The notes under the pieces were generated by a model that was not told where the DNA came from, made no database searches, and saw nothing but the letters and a program-made list of their open reading frames with translations. DNA of 64,000 nucleotides from JANNWF01 sp041675805 (GTDB lineage: Bacteria > Pseudomonadota > Gammaproteobacteria > Xanthomonadales > Xanthomonadaceae): the NCBI GenBank assembly GCA_041675805.1, contig JBAYTD010000001.1:19125-83124 (forward strand), in the 5' to 3' direction. Position 1 is the first letter of the stretch; every line of letters begins with the position of its first letter. Positions 27,245 to 35,268 of this stretch are shown in pieces. The position numbers and the translations under genes are program-made.

Positions 27245-27835
27245 TCAGGACGGCGATAACGCCGTCACGTACACCAGTTCGCAGGCCCCTGCGCCACTGT
27301 CCTCGCGGGTCAGCGAACTGCGCCAGAACCAGCCATCGTCGCGCCGCGCCTCGATCAGCAAACCGTCGATCCGCAGCACATCGCCCGGCCGCACGCGGCG
27401 CAACTGCCGCGCAATGTCCGCATCGGCCGGAACGAGGTGCATGTTGGCGCTGGAGACGACCATCTCGCGCGGCGGCAGCGGCGGCCGCTCGCGCCAGCGG
27501 TAATGGTAGAAGCGCGCGCCCTGGCCGATCTCCAGTTGCTCCAGCACCGCGCTGTCGCTCATCCGCCCCCAGCCCAGCGCCAGGTCCATCGGCGACAGCG
27601 CCGCCCCGGCGTCGAAACGATAGTCCTCGCGCGACAGCACCCGCGCCTCGACGCGGAAGCGCGCCAGCGGCGTCAGCCGGAACTCGCCATGCTCGATCAC
27701 CGCCGCCCCGCGCAGATCCTCCTGCACCGGCGAGTCCGGCGCCAGCACGCCCGGCCCGTGCGCGCGCTCGCGCGGCGGCATCGTCCACCAACCGATCAGC
27801 ACCAGCGCCAGTGCCGCGACGATCCAGCGGTTCAT
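27245..27835 (-). CDS. Membrane-anchored protein of unknown function
   Basis: A 196-residue protein. A single N-terminal helix (RWIVAALALVLIGWWTM) anchors it; the rest is probably periplasmic, rich in beta strands (RGAAVIEHGEFRLTPLARFRVEARVLSREDYRFD...LALGWGRMSD), with the ending SSLTREDSGAGACELVYVTAL. The ATG at 27835 is preferred; a TTG two codons upstream (27841) is possible. Similar proteins occur as conserved hypotheticals in gammaproteobacteria, but I cannot assign a function. It sits upstream of the AGCS gene on the same strand, 111 bases away. Confidence 0.75.
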   Translation of the reverse strand: MNRWIVAALALVLIGWWTMPPRERAHGPGVLAPDSPVQEDLRGAAVIEHGEFRLTPLARFRVEARVLSREDYRFDAGAALSPMDLALGWGRMSDSAVLEQLEIGQGARFYHYRWRERPPLPPREMVVSSANMHLVPADADIARQLRRVRPGDVLRIDGLLIEARRDDGWFWRSSLTREDSGAGACELVYVTALSPS

Positions 27836-27945
27836 CGTCAAAGCCTAGTGCAAACCCGCGCAACGCCGCCAGCGCCAAAGGCTGCCGTCCGCTGTCTCGC
27901 GGATGCGTTTCGCTTATCCGGGCTTGATGGTGAAATCCGTAGCGG

Positions 27946-28347
27946 TCACGCAGGCAGCAATGCCGCATCGGCGAGGCGGGCGGCTTTTGTGTCGAGGGTG
28001 AGCAGTGGCGAGTGGCCTTCCGCCCAGCAGGCGGCGGCATGCAGGCAGTCGGCGAAGTCTGCCGATCCCTGACGGTAGGCGTGCAGGGCGCGTTCGATGG
28101 CTGGTTCGTTTTGGAACGCCAGTTCGCGGGTTTCCAGCAGGGTGTTCATTGCCAGCAGGATGTCGGGTTTGCCGAATCCGTAGCGCGAGCGCAGCGCCCA
28201 TTCCAGTTCCAGCATCACGGTGAGCGGGACGAACAGTTCACCGTCGCGCCCGTCCAGCGAGGTGAACAGGGCGGCGATGCGGCGGGACTGTGCGGCATCG
28301 TCGTCGACCAGCCAGCGGACCAGGATATTGGTATCCAGCCCCGGCAT
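27946..28347 (-). CDS. vapC: PIN-domain ribonuclease toxin (VapC family)
   Basis: A 133-residue PIN domain. The four acidic residues expected in the active site are visible: Asp in GLDTNILVRW near the N-terminus, Glu in LELEWALRS, Asp in DFADCLHAA and Asp in LLTLDTKAARL. VapC toxins cleave specific RNAs, often initiator tRNA or rRNA, when freed from their antitoxin. The ATG at 28347 shares its A with the TGA of the antitoxin gene, so translation is coupled. The pair sits next to a GTAG repeat cluster in a region of low gene conservation, as mobile toxin-antitoxin modules often do. Confidence 0.9.
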   Translation of the reverse strand: MPGLDTNILVRWLVDDDAAQSRRIAALFTSLDGRDGELFVPLTVMLELEWALRSRYGFGKPDILLAMNTLLETRELAFQNEPAIERALHAYRQGSADFADCLHAAACWAEGHSPLLTLDTKAARLADAALLPA

Positions 28348-28574
28348 CAGTCCTGCCCGATGCGCATGTCCGCCACCGCCACCTTGCGCGTGCCGCGTGC
28401 CGGTTTCAGCAGTCCTTTGGCATCGGCGAGCGAGCGCGTCTTGGCGCGCAGAACGGTGGTGCCGTCATCGAGTTGGGTGAACACCACCCGTTCCCCCGCC
28501 ACAAGACCCAGTGCCTTGCGGATATCGGCCGGGATGGTGATCTGGCCCTTGCTGGTCATGGCGGCTTCGGACAT
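28347..28574 (-). CDS. vapB: AbrB/SpoVT-type antitoxin of the VapBC pair
   Basis: A 75-residue swapped-hairpin DNA-binding protein: TSKGQITIPADIRKALGLVAGERVVFTQLDDGTTVLRAK is the AbrB-like domain, and the C-terminal tail (DAKGLLKPARGTRKVAVADMRIGQD) is the likely toxin-neutralising part. The ATG at 28574 has an AAGGAG box (28581-28586) six bases upstream. A perfect inverted repeat over the promoter and ribosome-binding site suggests autorepression by the antitoxin or the complex. Confidence 0.9.
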   Translation of the reverse strand: MSEAAMTSKGQITIPADIRKALGLVAGERVVFTQLDDGTTVLRAKTRSLADAKGLLKPARGTRKVAVADMRIGQD

Positions 28575-28583
28575 GGGTGGCTC

Positions 28584-28606
28584 CTTACAATTTTATCGAT
28601 TGTAAG
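28584..28606 (-). promoter_or_regulatory. Palindromic operator of vapBC overlapping the ribosome-binding site
   Basis: CTTACAAT (28584-28591) and ATTGTAAG (28599-28606) are perfect inverted repeats around a 7-base AT-rich spacer. On the minus strand the left arm runs into the AAGGAG box of the antitoxin, and TACAAT-like sequence offers a -10. A bound antitoxin would block transcription, and the arm could also pair in the mRNA. Confidence 0.7.
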
Positions 28607-28680
28607 GATATCACCGGGCCGTGAGCGGTGGAGAAGGACAGGGTGAGGGCAGGGCAATCGCATGAACGCTTCGTGTCCGA

Positions 28681-28779
28681 GTAAGTCGAGAAGCTCGGCC
28701 TACAGCATCCTGACGTAGAGCGGAGCTTGCTCCGCTGCTTTCGCTCCTGGCGTTCCAAGCCGAGCAAGCTCGGCTCTAC
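28681..28779. repeat. Cluster of three GTAG-type palindromic repeats
   Basis: Three short hairpin units begin with GTAG: a minus-strand unit at 28681-28703 (imperfect), a plus-strand unit at 28715-28736 (stem AGCGGAGC / GCTCCGCT) and a minus-strand unit at 28758-28779 (stem AGCCGAGC / GCTCGGCT). The last two face each other, each ending at GTAGAGC. This form resembles the GTAG (SMAG-type) REP family of Stenotrophomonas and relatives. The cluster lies between vapBC and the end of hrpB. Confidence 0.75.
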
Positions 28780-28794
28780 AAAAGCCTGTATTTA

Positions 28795-31425
28795 TCACCC
28801 TCGCGGTTTGGCGCGATGCGTTGCAATGGCCGTCCACGGATCATCCGGCCACGGATGTTTGGGGTAGCGGCCTTTCATTTCCTTTTTGACTTCCGGGTAG
28901 GTGCGTTCCCAGAAGCCTTTGAGGTCTTGCGTGACTTGCAGCGGGCGGCCGCCGGGGGAAAGCAGGTGCAGGGTGAGCGGGACGCGGCCGGCGGCGATGC
29001 GCGGGGTGTCGGCGAGGCCGAACAGTTCCTGGAGTTTCACCGCCAGCACCGGGGCGTCGCCGTGGCGGTAGTGGATCGGGCGTTCCAGACCTGACGGCAC
29101 GAGTATCCGGGTCGGCGCGAGGCTGTCGATTTTCTGCCGGGTGGGCCAGTCGGTATTGGATTTGAGCGCGTCGGCGAGTTCGTTTTCGCCGAGGGCGTCG
29201 AGGCGGCGTTTGCCGCGCAGGGCGGGTTTCAGCCAGTCGTCCAGATTTTCGATCAGGGTTTCGTCGGAAAGATCGGGCAGGGTCGGGGCTTCATCTTCCG
29301 GCAGCCAGTCGCGCAGGCAGCGGACGCGGTCGCGCCATTGCTTGAGGCTGTCCGTCCACGGCAGGGCGTCGAGGCCGAGTTGGCGCACGGCATCGACCAG
29401 GGCGTCGGCGAATTGCGCCGGGTCGGGTTGGGCGATGGGGCGCACGTCGAGGGTGATGCGGTCGAAGCGGCGTTCACGCTGGGCGGCGATGCGGTGGGCG
29501 TTGGTGTCCCAGAACACGCGGTCTTCGGTGATGAAGCGTTGCGGGAAGGCGTGTTCCAGCGCGGCCTCGTCCACGGGTGCGGCGCGCAATACGCGGGCGT
29601 CGCGATCTGCATCGCGCAGTTCGGCGATGACGATCCACGGTTCGCCATAAAGCGCGCTGTCCGGCGCCAGCGTGGCGCTGCGGCCGTTGGCGAGTTGGTA
29701 ACGGTGCGGATCGGATGGGTGCTGGTGCGCGATGCGGTCGGGGAAGGCGTGGATCAGCAGTTCGCCGAGGTGGTGGGCGGGGGTGGTGTCGTCGTGGCGC
29801 CCGCCCTCGCTGGCAGGCGTAGGTCGGATCAAGCCGCGAAGCGGTGGATCCGACACTTTTTCGCCGGAATGATGGGTACTCAGGGTTTCGGGGTCCGAAG
29901 GATTGTCGCTTCGCCGTACCCTCACCCCAACCCCTCTCCCGAGGGGAGAGGGGCTATTCAGGAGGCGGCGACGCCATTGTTTGGCGGTCTGGTCGATGGC
30001 GGCGAGGGCGCTGCGCGAGGCGTCCGGTGGGGTGCGGCCATTGCGGAAAGCGGAAAGTGCCTGCCAGCGGGCGGCGATGTCGTCGCGGCGCGGGCCTTTG
30101 AGCGGGTCGCGGGCTTCGAGCAGGGCGGCGAGGTCGCAGGCGAGGACGCTGCTTTCTGGCGTATCGGCGGCCAGCAGCATCGCGGCCAGTCGCGGATGGG
30201 TGCCGAGTTTGAGCAGGCGTTTTCCGAATGGCGTGAGACGGCCTGTTTCCAGTGCGCCGAGGCGGCTGAGCAGGTCGCGCCCGGCGGCGAGTGCGCCTTG
30301 CGGTGGCGGATCGAAAAAGCGCAATTCATCGCTGCCCCAGGCGGCCAGTTCCAGCGCCAAGCCGGTGAGTTCGGTCAAGGCGATTTCCGGGCGGCGCGAG
30401 GGTTCCAGACGCTGCGATTGCGGCCACAGGCGATAACACCAGCCTTCGGCGACGCGCCCGGCGCGACCGGCGCGTTGATCGGCGGAGGATTGCGGAATCG
30501 TCACCACATCCAGACGCGGGAAACCGGAGTTGGGATCAAAGCGCGGCTCGCGGGCGAGGCCGGAATCGATCACCACGCGCACGCCGGGCAGGGTGACGGA
30601 GGATTCGGCCACATTCGTCGCCAGAATGATGCGGCGGCGGCCTTCGCGCGAGGGTTGCAGCACGGCGCTTTGTGCTTCGACGGACAGTTCACCGTGCAGC
30701 GTGAGCAGTTCGGCATCGAGCCGGGCCGTTTCCAGTGCGCGCGAGGCATCGGTGATTTCGCGTTGGCCGGGCAGGAAGACCAGCACGTCGCCGGGATGCG
30801 CGGCGAAGGCGGTTTCGACGCTGCGGCGCACCTGCGAGGACAGCGGTTCGTCGCGGCGTGCGGGCGGGTGCGAGATCGTGACCGGGAAGCTGCGGCCTTC
30901 GGAGGTCAGGCGCGGGGCATCGAGGAAGCGCGCGAGTTTTTCGCCATCGAGTGTGGCGCTCATCACCGCGATGCGCAGGTCCTCGCGCACCTGCGCCTGC
31001 ACGTCGAGTGCGAGCGCGAGGCCGAGGTCGCCGGCGAGATGGCGTTCGTGGAATTCGTCGAACAGGATCGCGCCGATGCCGTCGAGCATCGGATCGTCCT
31101 GGATCATGCGGGTGAGGATGCCTTCGGTGACGACTTCGATGCGGGTCGCGGCACTGGTGCGGTTCTCGAAGCGGATGCGGTAGCCGACCGTTTGCGCCAC
31201 CTCTTCGCCGAGGCTGCGCGCCATGAAGCCGGCGGCGGCGCGGGCGGCGACGCGGCGCGGTTCCAGCATCACGATGCGTTGGCCGGCCAGCCACGGTGCG
31301 TCGAGCAGGGCCAGTGGCACGCGGGTGGTCTTGCCGGCACCGGGCGGGGCTTCCAGCACCAGACGCGGATGCGCCGCCAGCGATTCGCGGATCGCCGGCA
31401 GCAGCGGGTCGATGGGGAAGCTCAT
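28795..31425 (-). CDS. hrpB: ATP-dependent helicase HrpB with an in-frame repeat-derived insert
   Basis: An 876-residue DEAH-box helicase, longer than typical HrpB (about 810-840). Helicase motifs: LEAPPGAGKTTRVPLALL (I), DEFHERH (II), SATLDGEKL (III), FLPGQREI (IV), NVAESSVTLPGVRVVIDSG (V) and SSADQRAGRAGRV (VI). The C-terminal HrpB domain ends HPWPDDPWTAIATHRAK. Residues about 489-545 (from NSPSPLGRG to SEGGRHDD) do not look like HrpB: they are encoded by palindromic repeat DNA inserted between the helicase core and the segment starting LGELLIHAFPDRIA. The frame is kept and no stop is created, so the protein is probably functional with an extra surface loop. HrpB is linked to mRNA processing or decay; its precise role is not settled. 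Confidence 0.92.
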   Translation of the reverse strand: MSFPIDPLLPAIRESLAAHPRLVLEAPPGAGKTTRVPLALLDAPWLAGQRIVMLEPRRVAARAAAGFMARSLGEEVAQTVGYRIRFENRTSAATRIEVVTEGILTRMIQDDPMLDGIGAILFDEFHERHLAGDLGLALALDVQAQVREDLRIAVMSATLDGEKLARFLDAPRLTSEGRSFPVTISHPPARRDEPLSSQVRRSVETAFAAHPGDVLVFLPGQREITDASRALETARLDAELLTLHGELSVEAQSAVLQPSREGRRRIILATNVAESSVTLPGVRVVIDSGLAREPRFDPNSGFPRLDVVTIPQSSADQRAGRAGRVAEGWCYRLWPQSQRLEPSRRPEIALTELTGLALELAAWGSDELRFFDPPPQGALAAGRDLLSRLGALETGRLTPFGKRLLKLGTHPRLAAMLLAADTPESSVLACDLAALLEARDPLKGPRRDDIAARWQALSAFRNGRTPPDASRSALAAIDQTAKQWRRRLLNSPSPLGRGVGVRVRRSDNPSDPETLSTHHSGEKVSDPPLRGLIRPTPASEGGRHDDTTPAHHLGELLIHAFPDRIAHQHPSDPHRYQLANGRSATLAPDSALYGEPWIVIAELRDADRDARVLRAAPVDEAALEHAFPQRFITEDRVFWDTNAHRIAAQRERRFDRITLDVRPIAQPDPAQFADALVDAVRQLGLDALPWTDSLKQWRDRVRCLRDWLPEDEAPTLPDLSDETLIENLDDWLKPALRGKRRLDALGENELADALKSNTDWPTRQKIDSLAPTRILVPSGLERPIHYRHGDAPVLAVKLQELFGLADTPRIAAGRVPLTLHLLSPGGRPLQVTQDLKGFWERTYPEVKKEMKGRYPKHPWPDDPWTAIATHRAKPRG
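29819..29953. repeat. Two palindromic repeat units embedded in the hrpB coding sequence
   Basis: Unit A (29819-29853) begins GTAGGTCGGATC and ends GGATCCGAC, giving arms GTCGGATC / GATCCGAC plus an inner CCGC / GCGG stem. Unit B (29931-29953) is CCCCTCTCCC / GGGAGAGGGG around GAG and is preceded by CCTCACCCCAA. Both resemble intergenic REP-type elements, yet lie inside an open reading frame. Confidence 0.8.
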
Positions 31426-31550
31426 GCTCAGGGCGGTTCGGACCGGATCGCGGCGGCGGGATAGGCATGATTGTAGAGGCGTGCCCGGCGTGGCGCGGTA
31501 AGCTTGGCGACACGCCGGCGCGTCGGCCGCGCCGCCACCGGAACGTCACC

Positions 31551-33053
31551 ATGATCGCCAACCTGCTGCATACCGAAATCGCCCTCGGCGCGCTGGCCGG
31601 CCTCGCCCTGGGTTTGCTGCTGATCTCGCTGCGACCGGCCGACCGCGCCACCGTGCGCGGCATGCTGGTGATGCTGGCGGTGTGCCTGGTGCTGGACCTG
31701 ATCGGCGGCCTGCTCGGCCTCGGCGGTGCCCTGCGCGGGCCGCCGGTGCTGCATGGCATCGCTGCGGTCGGCATGGGCATCGTGCTGATCCGCATGGTCG
31801 GCATGCTGGTGTTCCGCGTCGCCCTGCCGCCGCTCGGCCTGAGCACGCCGCGCATCGTCGAGGATCTCAGCGCCACCGGCCTGTCCACCGCCTGGCTGCT
31901 GTTCTGGCTGCACGGTGCCGGGCTGGATCTGACCGGCCTGTTGGCGACTTCGGCAGTGATCACCGCCGTGCTCGCCTTCGCCATGCAGGACACGCTGGGC
32001 AACGTACTCGGCGGCGTGGTGCTGCAACTGGACGACTCGGTGCGGGTCGGCGACTGGGTGAAGTGCGACGGCATCGGCGGCCAGGTGGTCGACGTCGGTT
32101 GGCGCCACACCGCCATCGAGACGCGCGATTGCGAGACGGTGATCGTGCCCAACGGCTGGCTGGTGAAGAACCGCTTCCACATCATCGGCTCGCGCCGCGA
32201 GCAGGAAACGCGCTGGCGGCGCTGGCTGTACTTCAACCTGGATCTGTCGACGCCGCCGCGCCAGGTCTGCGAGGTGCTGGAAGGCGCGTTGAACCAGTCC
32301 GAAGTCGACAACGTGCTGCGCGAGCCGCCGCCCAGCGCGGTGCTGATGGAAGTCGGCCAGGGCTATGCCCGCTATGCGCTGCGCTACTGGCTGCGCGATC
32401 CGCGCCCGGACGATCCGACCGACTCCACCGTGCGCATGCACGTGATCGCCGCACTGGCGCGCCATCGCATCCGCCTGGCGGTGGTGCAGGAGGAGCGCCT
32501 GATCACCAAGGAGAACGAATCGCGCCGCGCCGCCCAGCTCGCCTCCGAGCTGGCGCAGCGGACGCGGGCGCTGGCCGGGGTGGAACTGTTCGGCTCGCTG
32601 TCCGATGCCGAGCGCGAGGCGCTGGCGGCCAGCATGGTTACCGCGCCCTTCGTCCGTGGCGACACCATCACCCGTCAGGGCGCGGTGGCGCACTGGCTGT
32701 ATCTGGTGGTGGAGGGCGAGGTCGATGTCTGGACCGGCGACGACGGCCAGCGCCGCCACATCGCCACCCTGCACGCCGGCAGCGTGTTCGGCGAAATGGG
32801 CCTGATGACCGGCGAACCGCGCCGCGCCAACGTCACCGCGCGCACCGACGCGGTCTGCCTGCGGCTGGACAAGGCGGCTTTCGAATCCATCCTGCGCGCC
32901 CGCCCGGACATCGCCAGCGAGGTGTCGCAGGTGATCGCCTCGCGCCTCGACGCCCTGCACCTGGCGCGCCGCAACAGCGACGAGAATCACGGCCATGTCG
33001 CCGCCCAGGACGCCATCCGCAGCCGCATCCGGCGCTTTTTCGGGCTGGATTGA
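31551..33053 (+). CDS. MscS-type channel fused to a cyclic-nucleotide-binding domain
   Basis: A 500-residue inner-membrane protein from the ATG at 31551. Four hydrophobic helices occupy residues 5-140. The MscS pore and beta domain follows: SAVITAVLAFAMQDTLGNVLGGVVLQLDDSVRVGDWV, then the small-side domain (WRHTAIETRDCETVIVPNGWLVKN). From about residue 350 a cNMP-binding fold is present: LFGSLSDAEREALAASM, GDTITRQGAVAHWLYLVVEGEVDV, and the phosphate-binding cassette GSVFGEMGLMTGEPRRANVTA. Related MscS-cNBD proteins are known in bacteria as ligand-gated channels. It is divergent from hrpB and convergent with the SulP gene. Confidence 0.92.
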   Translation: MIANLLHTEIALGALAGLALGLLLISLRPADRATVRGMLVMLAVCLVLDLIGGLLGLGGALRGPPVLHGIAAVGMGIVLIRMVGMLVFRVALPPLGLSTPRIVEDLSATGLSTAWLLFWLHGAGLDLTGLLATSAVITAVLAFAMQDTLGNVLGGVVLQLDDSVRVGDWVKCDGIGGQVVDVGWRHTAIETRDCETVIVPNGWLVKNRFHIIGSRREQETRWRRWLYFNLDLSTPPRQVCEVLEGALNQSEVDNVLREPPPSAVLMEVGQGYARYALRYWLRDPRPDDPTDSTVRMHVIAALARHRIRLAVVQEERLITKENESRRAAQLASELAQRTRALAGVELFGSLSDAEREALAASMVTAPFVRGDTITRQGAVAHWLYLVVEGEVDVWTGDDGQRRHIATLHAGSVFGEMGLMTGEPRRANVTARTDAVCLRLDKAAFESILRARPDIASEVSQVIASRLDALHLARRNSDENHGHVAAQDAIRSRIRRFFGLD

Positions 33054-33060
33054 GCGCCGC

Positions 33061-34782
33061 TCAGGCCGCCGTGCCGGCCTTCTTTTCCACCAGTGCCAGC
33101 GCGGCGTCGAAATCCCTGGCGAAGCCGAGTACGCCGGGGTGGCGGTCAAAGCCCATCTGGCGCAGCGCGGCGAGCGGCTGCGGCTGCACGCCGGACAGCA
33201 CCAGGGCGGTGCCCTTGCGTCGGCAGCGCTGGGCGAACTGTTCCAGCGCGGTGACGCCCGAGGCGTCGATCAGCGGCACGTAGCGCATGCGCAGGATGAA
33301 GGCGCGCGGGGTGTCGGGATATTGGTCGAGCACGTCGTCCAGGCGGTTGGCGACGGCGAAGAACAGCGGCCCTTCGATGCGGAAGGCGGCGACGCCGGCC
33401 GGCAGGCGGCGCTGCTGGTCCTCGCTGGGCGGGCGCGACAGGTCGTCCTCGTCCTCGATGATCAGCTTGCGATCGGTTTCCAGCGCGACCACCTGGCTCA
33501 TCCGGTGCATGAACAGGAAGGCCGCCATCACCACGCCGACCTCGATGGCGACGGTGAGGTCGAACACCACGGTCAGGCCGAAGGTGATCAGCAGCACCAG
33601 CGCGTCGCCGGGCGGCGAGCGCAGCAGGGCGCGGAAGCGATCCACCTCGCTCATGTTCCAGGCGACGATCAGCAGCACCGCTGCCAGCGCCGCCAGCGGC
33701 ACATAGCTCATCAGCGGTGCCAGCAGCAGCATGAACAGCAGCAGGAACACGGCGTGCAGGATGCCGGCCATCGGCGTGCGCGCGCCGCTGCGGACATTGG
33801 TCGCGGTGCGGGCGATGGCACCGGTGGCGGGCAGGCCGCCGATCAGCGCCGAGGCGGTGTTGGCGACGCCCTGGGCGACCAGTTCGGCATTGGAGCGATG
33901 CTTGCCGCCGGTCATGCCGTCGGCGACCACGGCCGACAGCAGCGACTCGACGCCGCCGAGGAAGGCGATGGTCAGCGCCGCCGGCAGCAGTTCGGCGGTG
34001 CGCTCGAACGGAATCTGCGGGAAGTCGAAGCTGGGCAGGGTGGCGGGAATCTCGCCGAAGGAGGAGCCGATGGTCTCCACCGGCAGGCCCAGCAGGGTGG
34101 CGAACAGCGCGCCGCCGATCACCGCGATCAGCATGCCCGGCCATTTCGGCCGCCACCGCCGCAGGCCGACGATCAGTCCGACGCAGGCCAGCGCCAGCAC
34201 CAGCGCGGCCGGGTTGAAGGTGTCGATGTGCTCGGCGTAGGCGCGGAAGCGTTCGCTGAACTCGCCCGGCAATCGGTCGATGTCGAGGCCGAGGATGTCC
34301 TTGATCTGGCTGATGAAGATGGTGACGGCGATGCCGGCGGTGAAGCCGGTGATGACCGGCTGCGGCATGTATTTCATCAGCGTGCCGACGCGCAGCAGGC
34401 CGGCGACGATCAGGATCAGCCCGGCCAGCAGGGTGCACAGGATCAGCCCCTCATAGCCGAACTTCTCGATGACGTTGAACACCACCGGGATGAAGGCGGC
34501 GGTCGGGCCGCCGATCTGCACCCGCGAGCCGCCCAGGGCGGAAATCAGGAAGCCGGCGACGATGGCGGTATGCAGGCCCTTTTCCGGCGTGGTGCCGGAG
34601 GCGATCGCCAGCGCCATCGCCAGCGGCAGGGCGACCACGGCGACGGTGAGCCCGGCCATCGTGTCGGCGCGCAGCGACTGCCACGAGTAGCCGCGGCTGA
34701 GCGTGGTGTACAGCTTGGGAACGTAGAGGTTCCAGTCGATGCCGCGGGCGACGCGGGCCAATCCGGGTGGAGCGAAGGCCAT
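33061..34782 (-). CDS. SulP family anion transporter with STAS domain
   Basis: A 573-residue inner-membrane transporter. The SulP core spans about residues 20-430, with SWQSLRADTMAGLTVAVVALPLAMALAIASG, GGSRVQIGGPTAAFIPVV and the later GGLPATGAIARTATNVRSGARTPMAG. A C-terminal STAS domain (about 450-560) contains FILRMRYVPLIDASGVTALEQF. SulP proteins carry sulfate, bicarbonate or dicarboxylates; the substrate is not clear here and no carbonic anhydrase gene is adjacent. It starts 3 bases after the stop codon of the upstream lipoprotein gene, so the two probably form an operon. Confidence 0.93.
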   Translation of the reverse strand: MAFAPPGLARVARGIDWNLYVPKLYTTLSRGYSWQSLRADTMAGLTVAVVALPLAMALAIASGTTPEKGLHTAIVAGFLISALGGSRVQIGGPTAAFIPVVFNVIEKFGYEGLILCTLLAGLILIVAGLLRVGTLMKYMPQPVITGFTAGIAVTIFISQIKDILGLDIDRLPGEFSERFRAYAEHIDTFNPAALVLALACVGLIVGLRRWRPKWPGMLIAVIGGALFATLLGLPVETIGSSFGEIPATLPSFDFPQIPFERTAELLPAALTIAFLGGVESLLSAVVADGMTGGKHRSNAELVAQGVANTASALIGGLPATGAIARTATNVRSGARTPMAGILHAVFLLLFMLLLAPLMSYVPLAALAAVLLIVAWNMSEVDRFRALLRSPPGDALVLLITFGLTVVFDLTVAIEVGVVMAAFLFMHRMSQVVALETDRKLIIEDEDDLSRPPSEDQQRRLPAGVAAFRIEGPLFFAVANRLDDVLDQYPDTPRAFILRMRYVPLIDASGVTALEQFAQRCRRKGTALVLSGVQPQPLAALRQMGFDRHPGVLGFARDFDAALALVEKKAGTAA

Positions 34783-34785
34783 GGA

Positions 34786-35190
34786 TCAGCGGCTTTCGAT
34801 GTTCGGCAGCCCCGACATCAGCCACCAGGTCTTGGCCGTCTCGTCCCACCGCCAGCGCTGGCGGTCCATGATGATCCTCTCGACCTGGGTGTGGCGGTTG
34901 ACGAGGCGGATTTCCACCACCTGGACCAGCTCGTCCTCGTCGCTGGCGAGGATGTTCTTGACCTGGTAGCCGGCCACCTGCACCTGATCGTAGCGGGCGC
35001 GCTCGACCGAGCTCAGCGGCTGCGTGCGCAGCAGTTCCGGATCGATGAAGGCGAGCGCGGCGTCGATGTCGCTCCAGCGGATCGCGCTGGCGTACAGGTA
35101 CAGCGCCTCGTCGCGCTTGCGGGTATCCGGGCCGCTGGCGCAGGCGGCCAGCAACAGGGCCAGAAACAGCAATCCCGACAGACGCTTCAC
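34786..35190 (-). CDS. Small putative lipoprotein
   Basis: A 134-residue protein. The GTG at 35190 is preferred because a GGAG box lies 9 bases upstream; another GTG at 35208 is in frame. The signal (KRLSGLLFLALLLAACAS) has a lipobox ending LLAAC. The mature domain (DEALYLYASAIRWSDIDAALAFIDPELL...VNRHTQVERIIMDRQRWRWDETAKTWWLMSGLP) resembles NTF2-like folds by its alternating helix and strand pattern, which is inference. It lies directly upstream of the SulP gene. Confidence 0.75.
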   Translation of the reverse strand: MKRLSGLLFLALLLAACASGPDTRKRDEALYLYASAIRWSDIDAALAFIDPELLRTQPLSSVERARYDQVQVAGYQVKNILASDEDELVQVVEIRLVNRHTQVERIIMDRQRWRWDETAKTWWLMSGLPNIESR

Positions 35191-35268
35191 GCGCACCGCT
35201 CCGAACACTGGAAACCGTCCAAGGATACTCCCTCGACGCCCGCGCCGTCCTCTGCGGCGCGCTGCGGC

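Noticed and set aside
28681..28779. Possible CRISPR-like spaced repeats
   Set aside because: The units are palindromic, alternate in orientation and have no regular spacers; they fit REP elements.
28795..31425. hrpB as a pseudogene because of the repeat insert
   Set aside because: The frame continues through both repeats without a stop, and all helicase motifs and the C-terminal domain remain intact.
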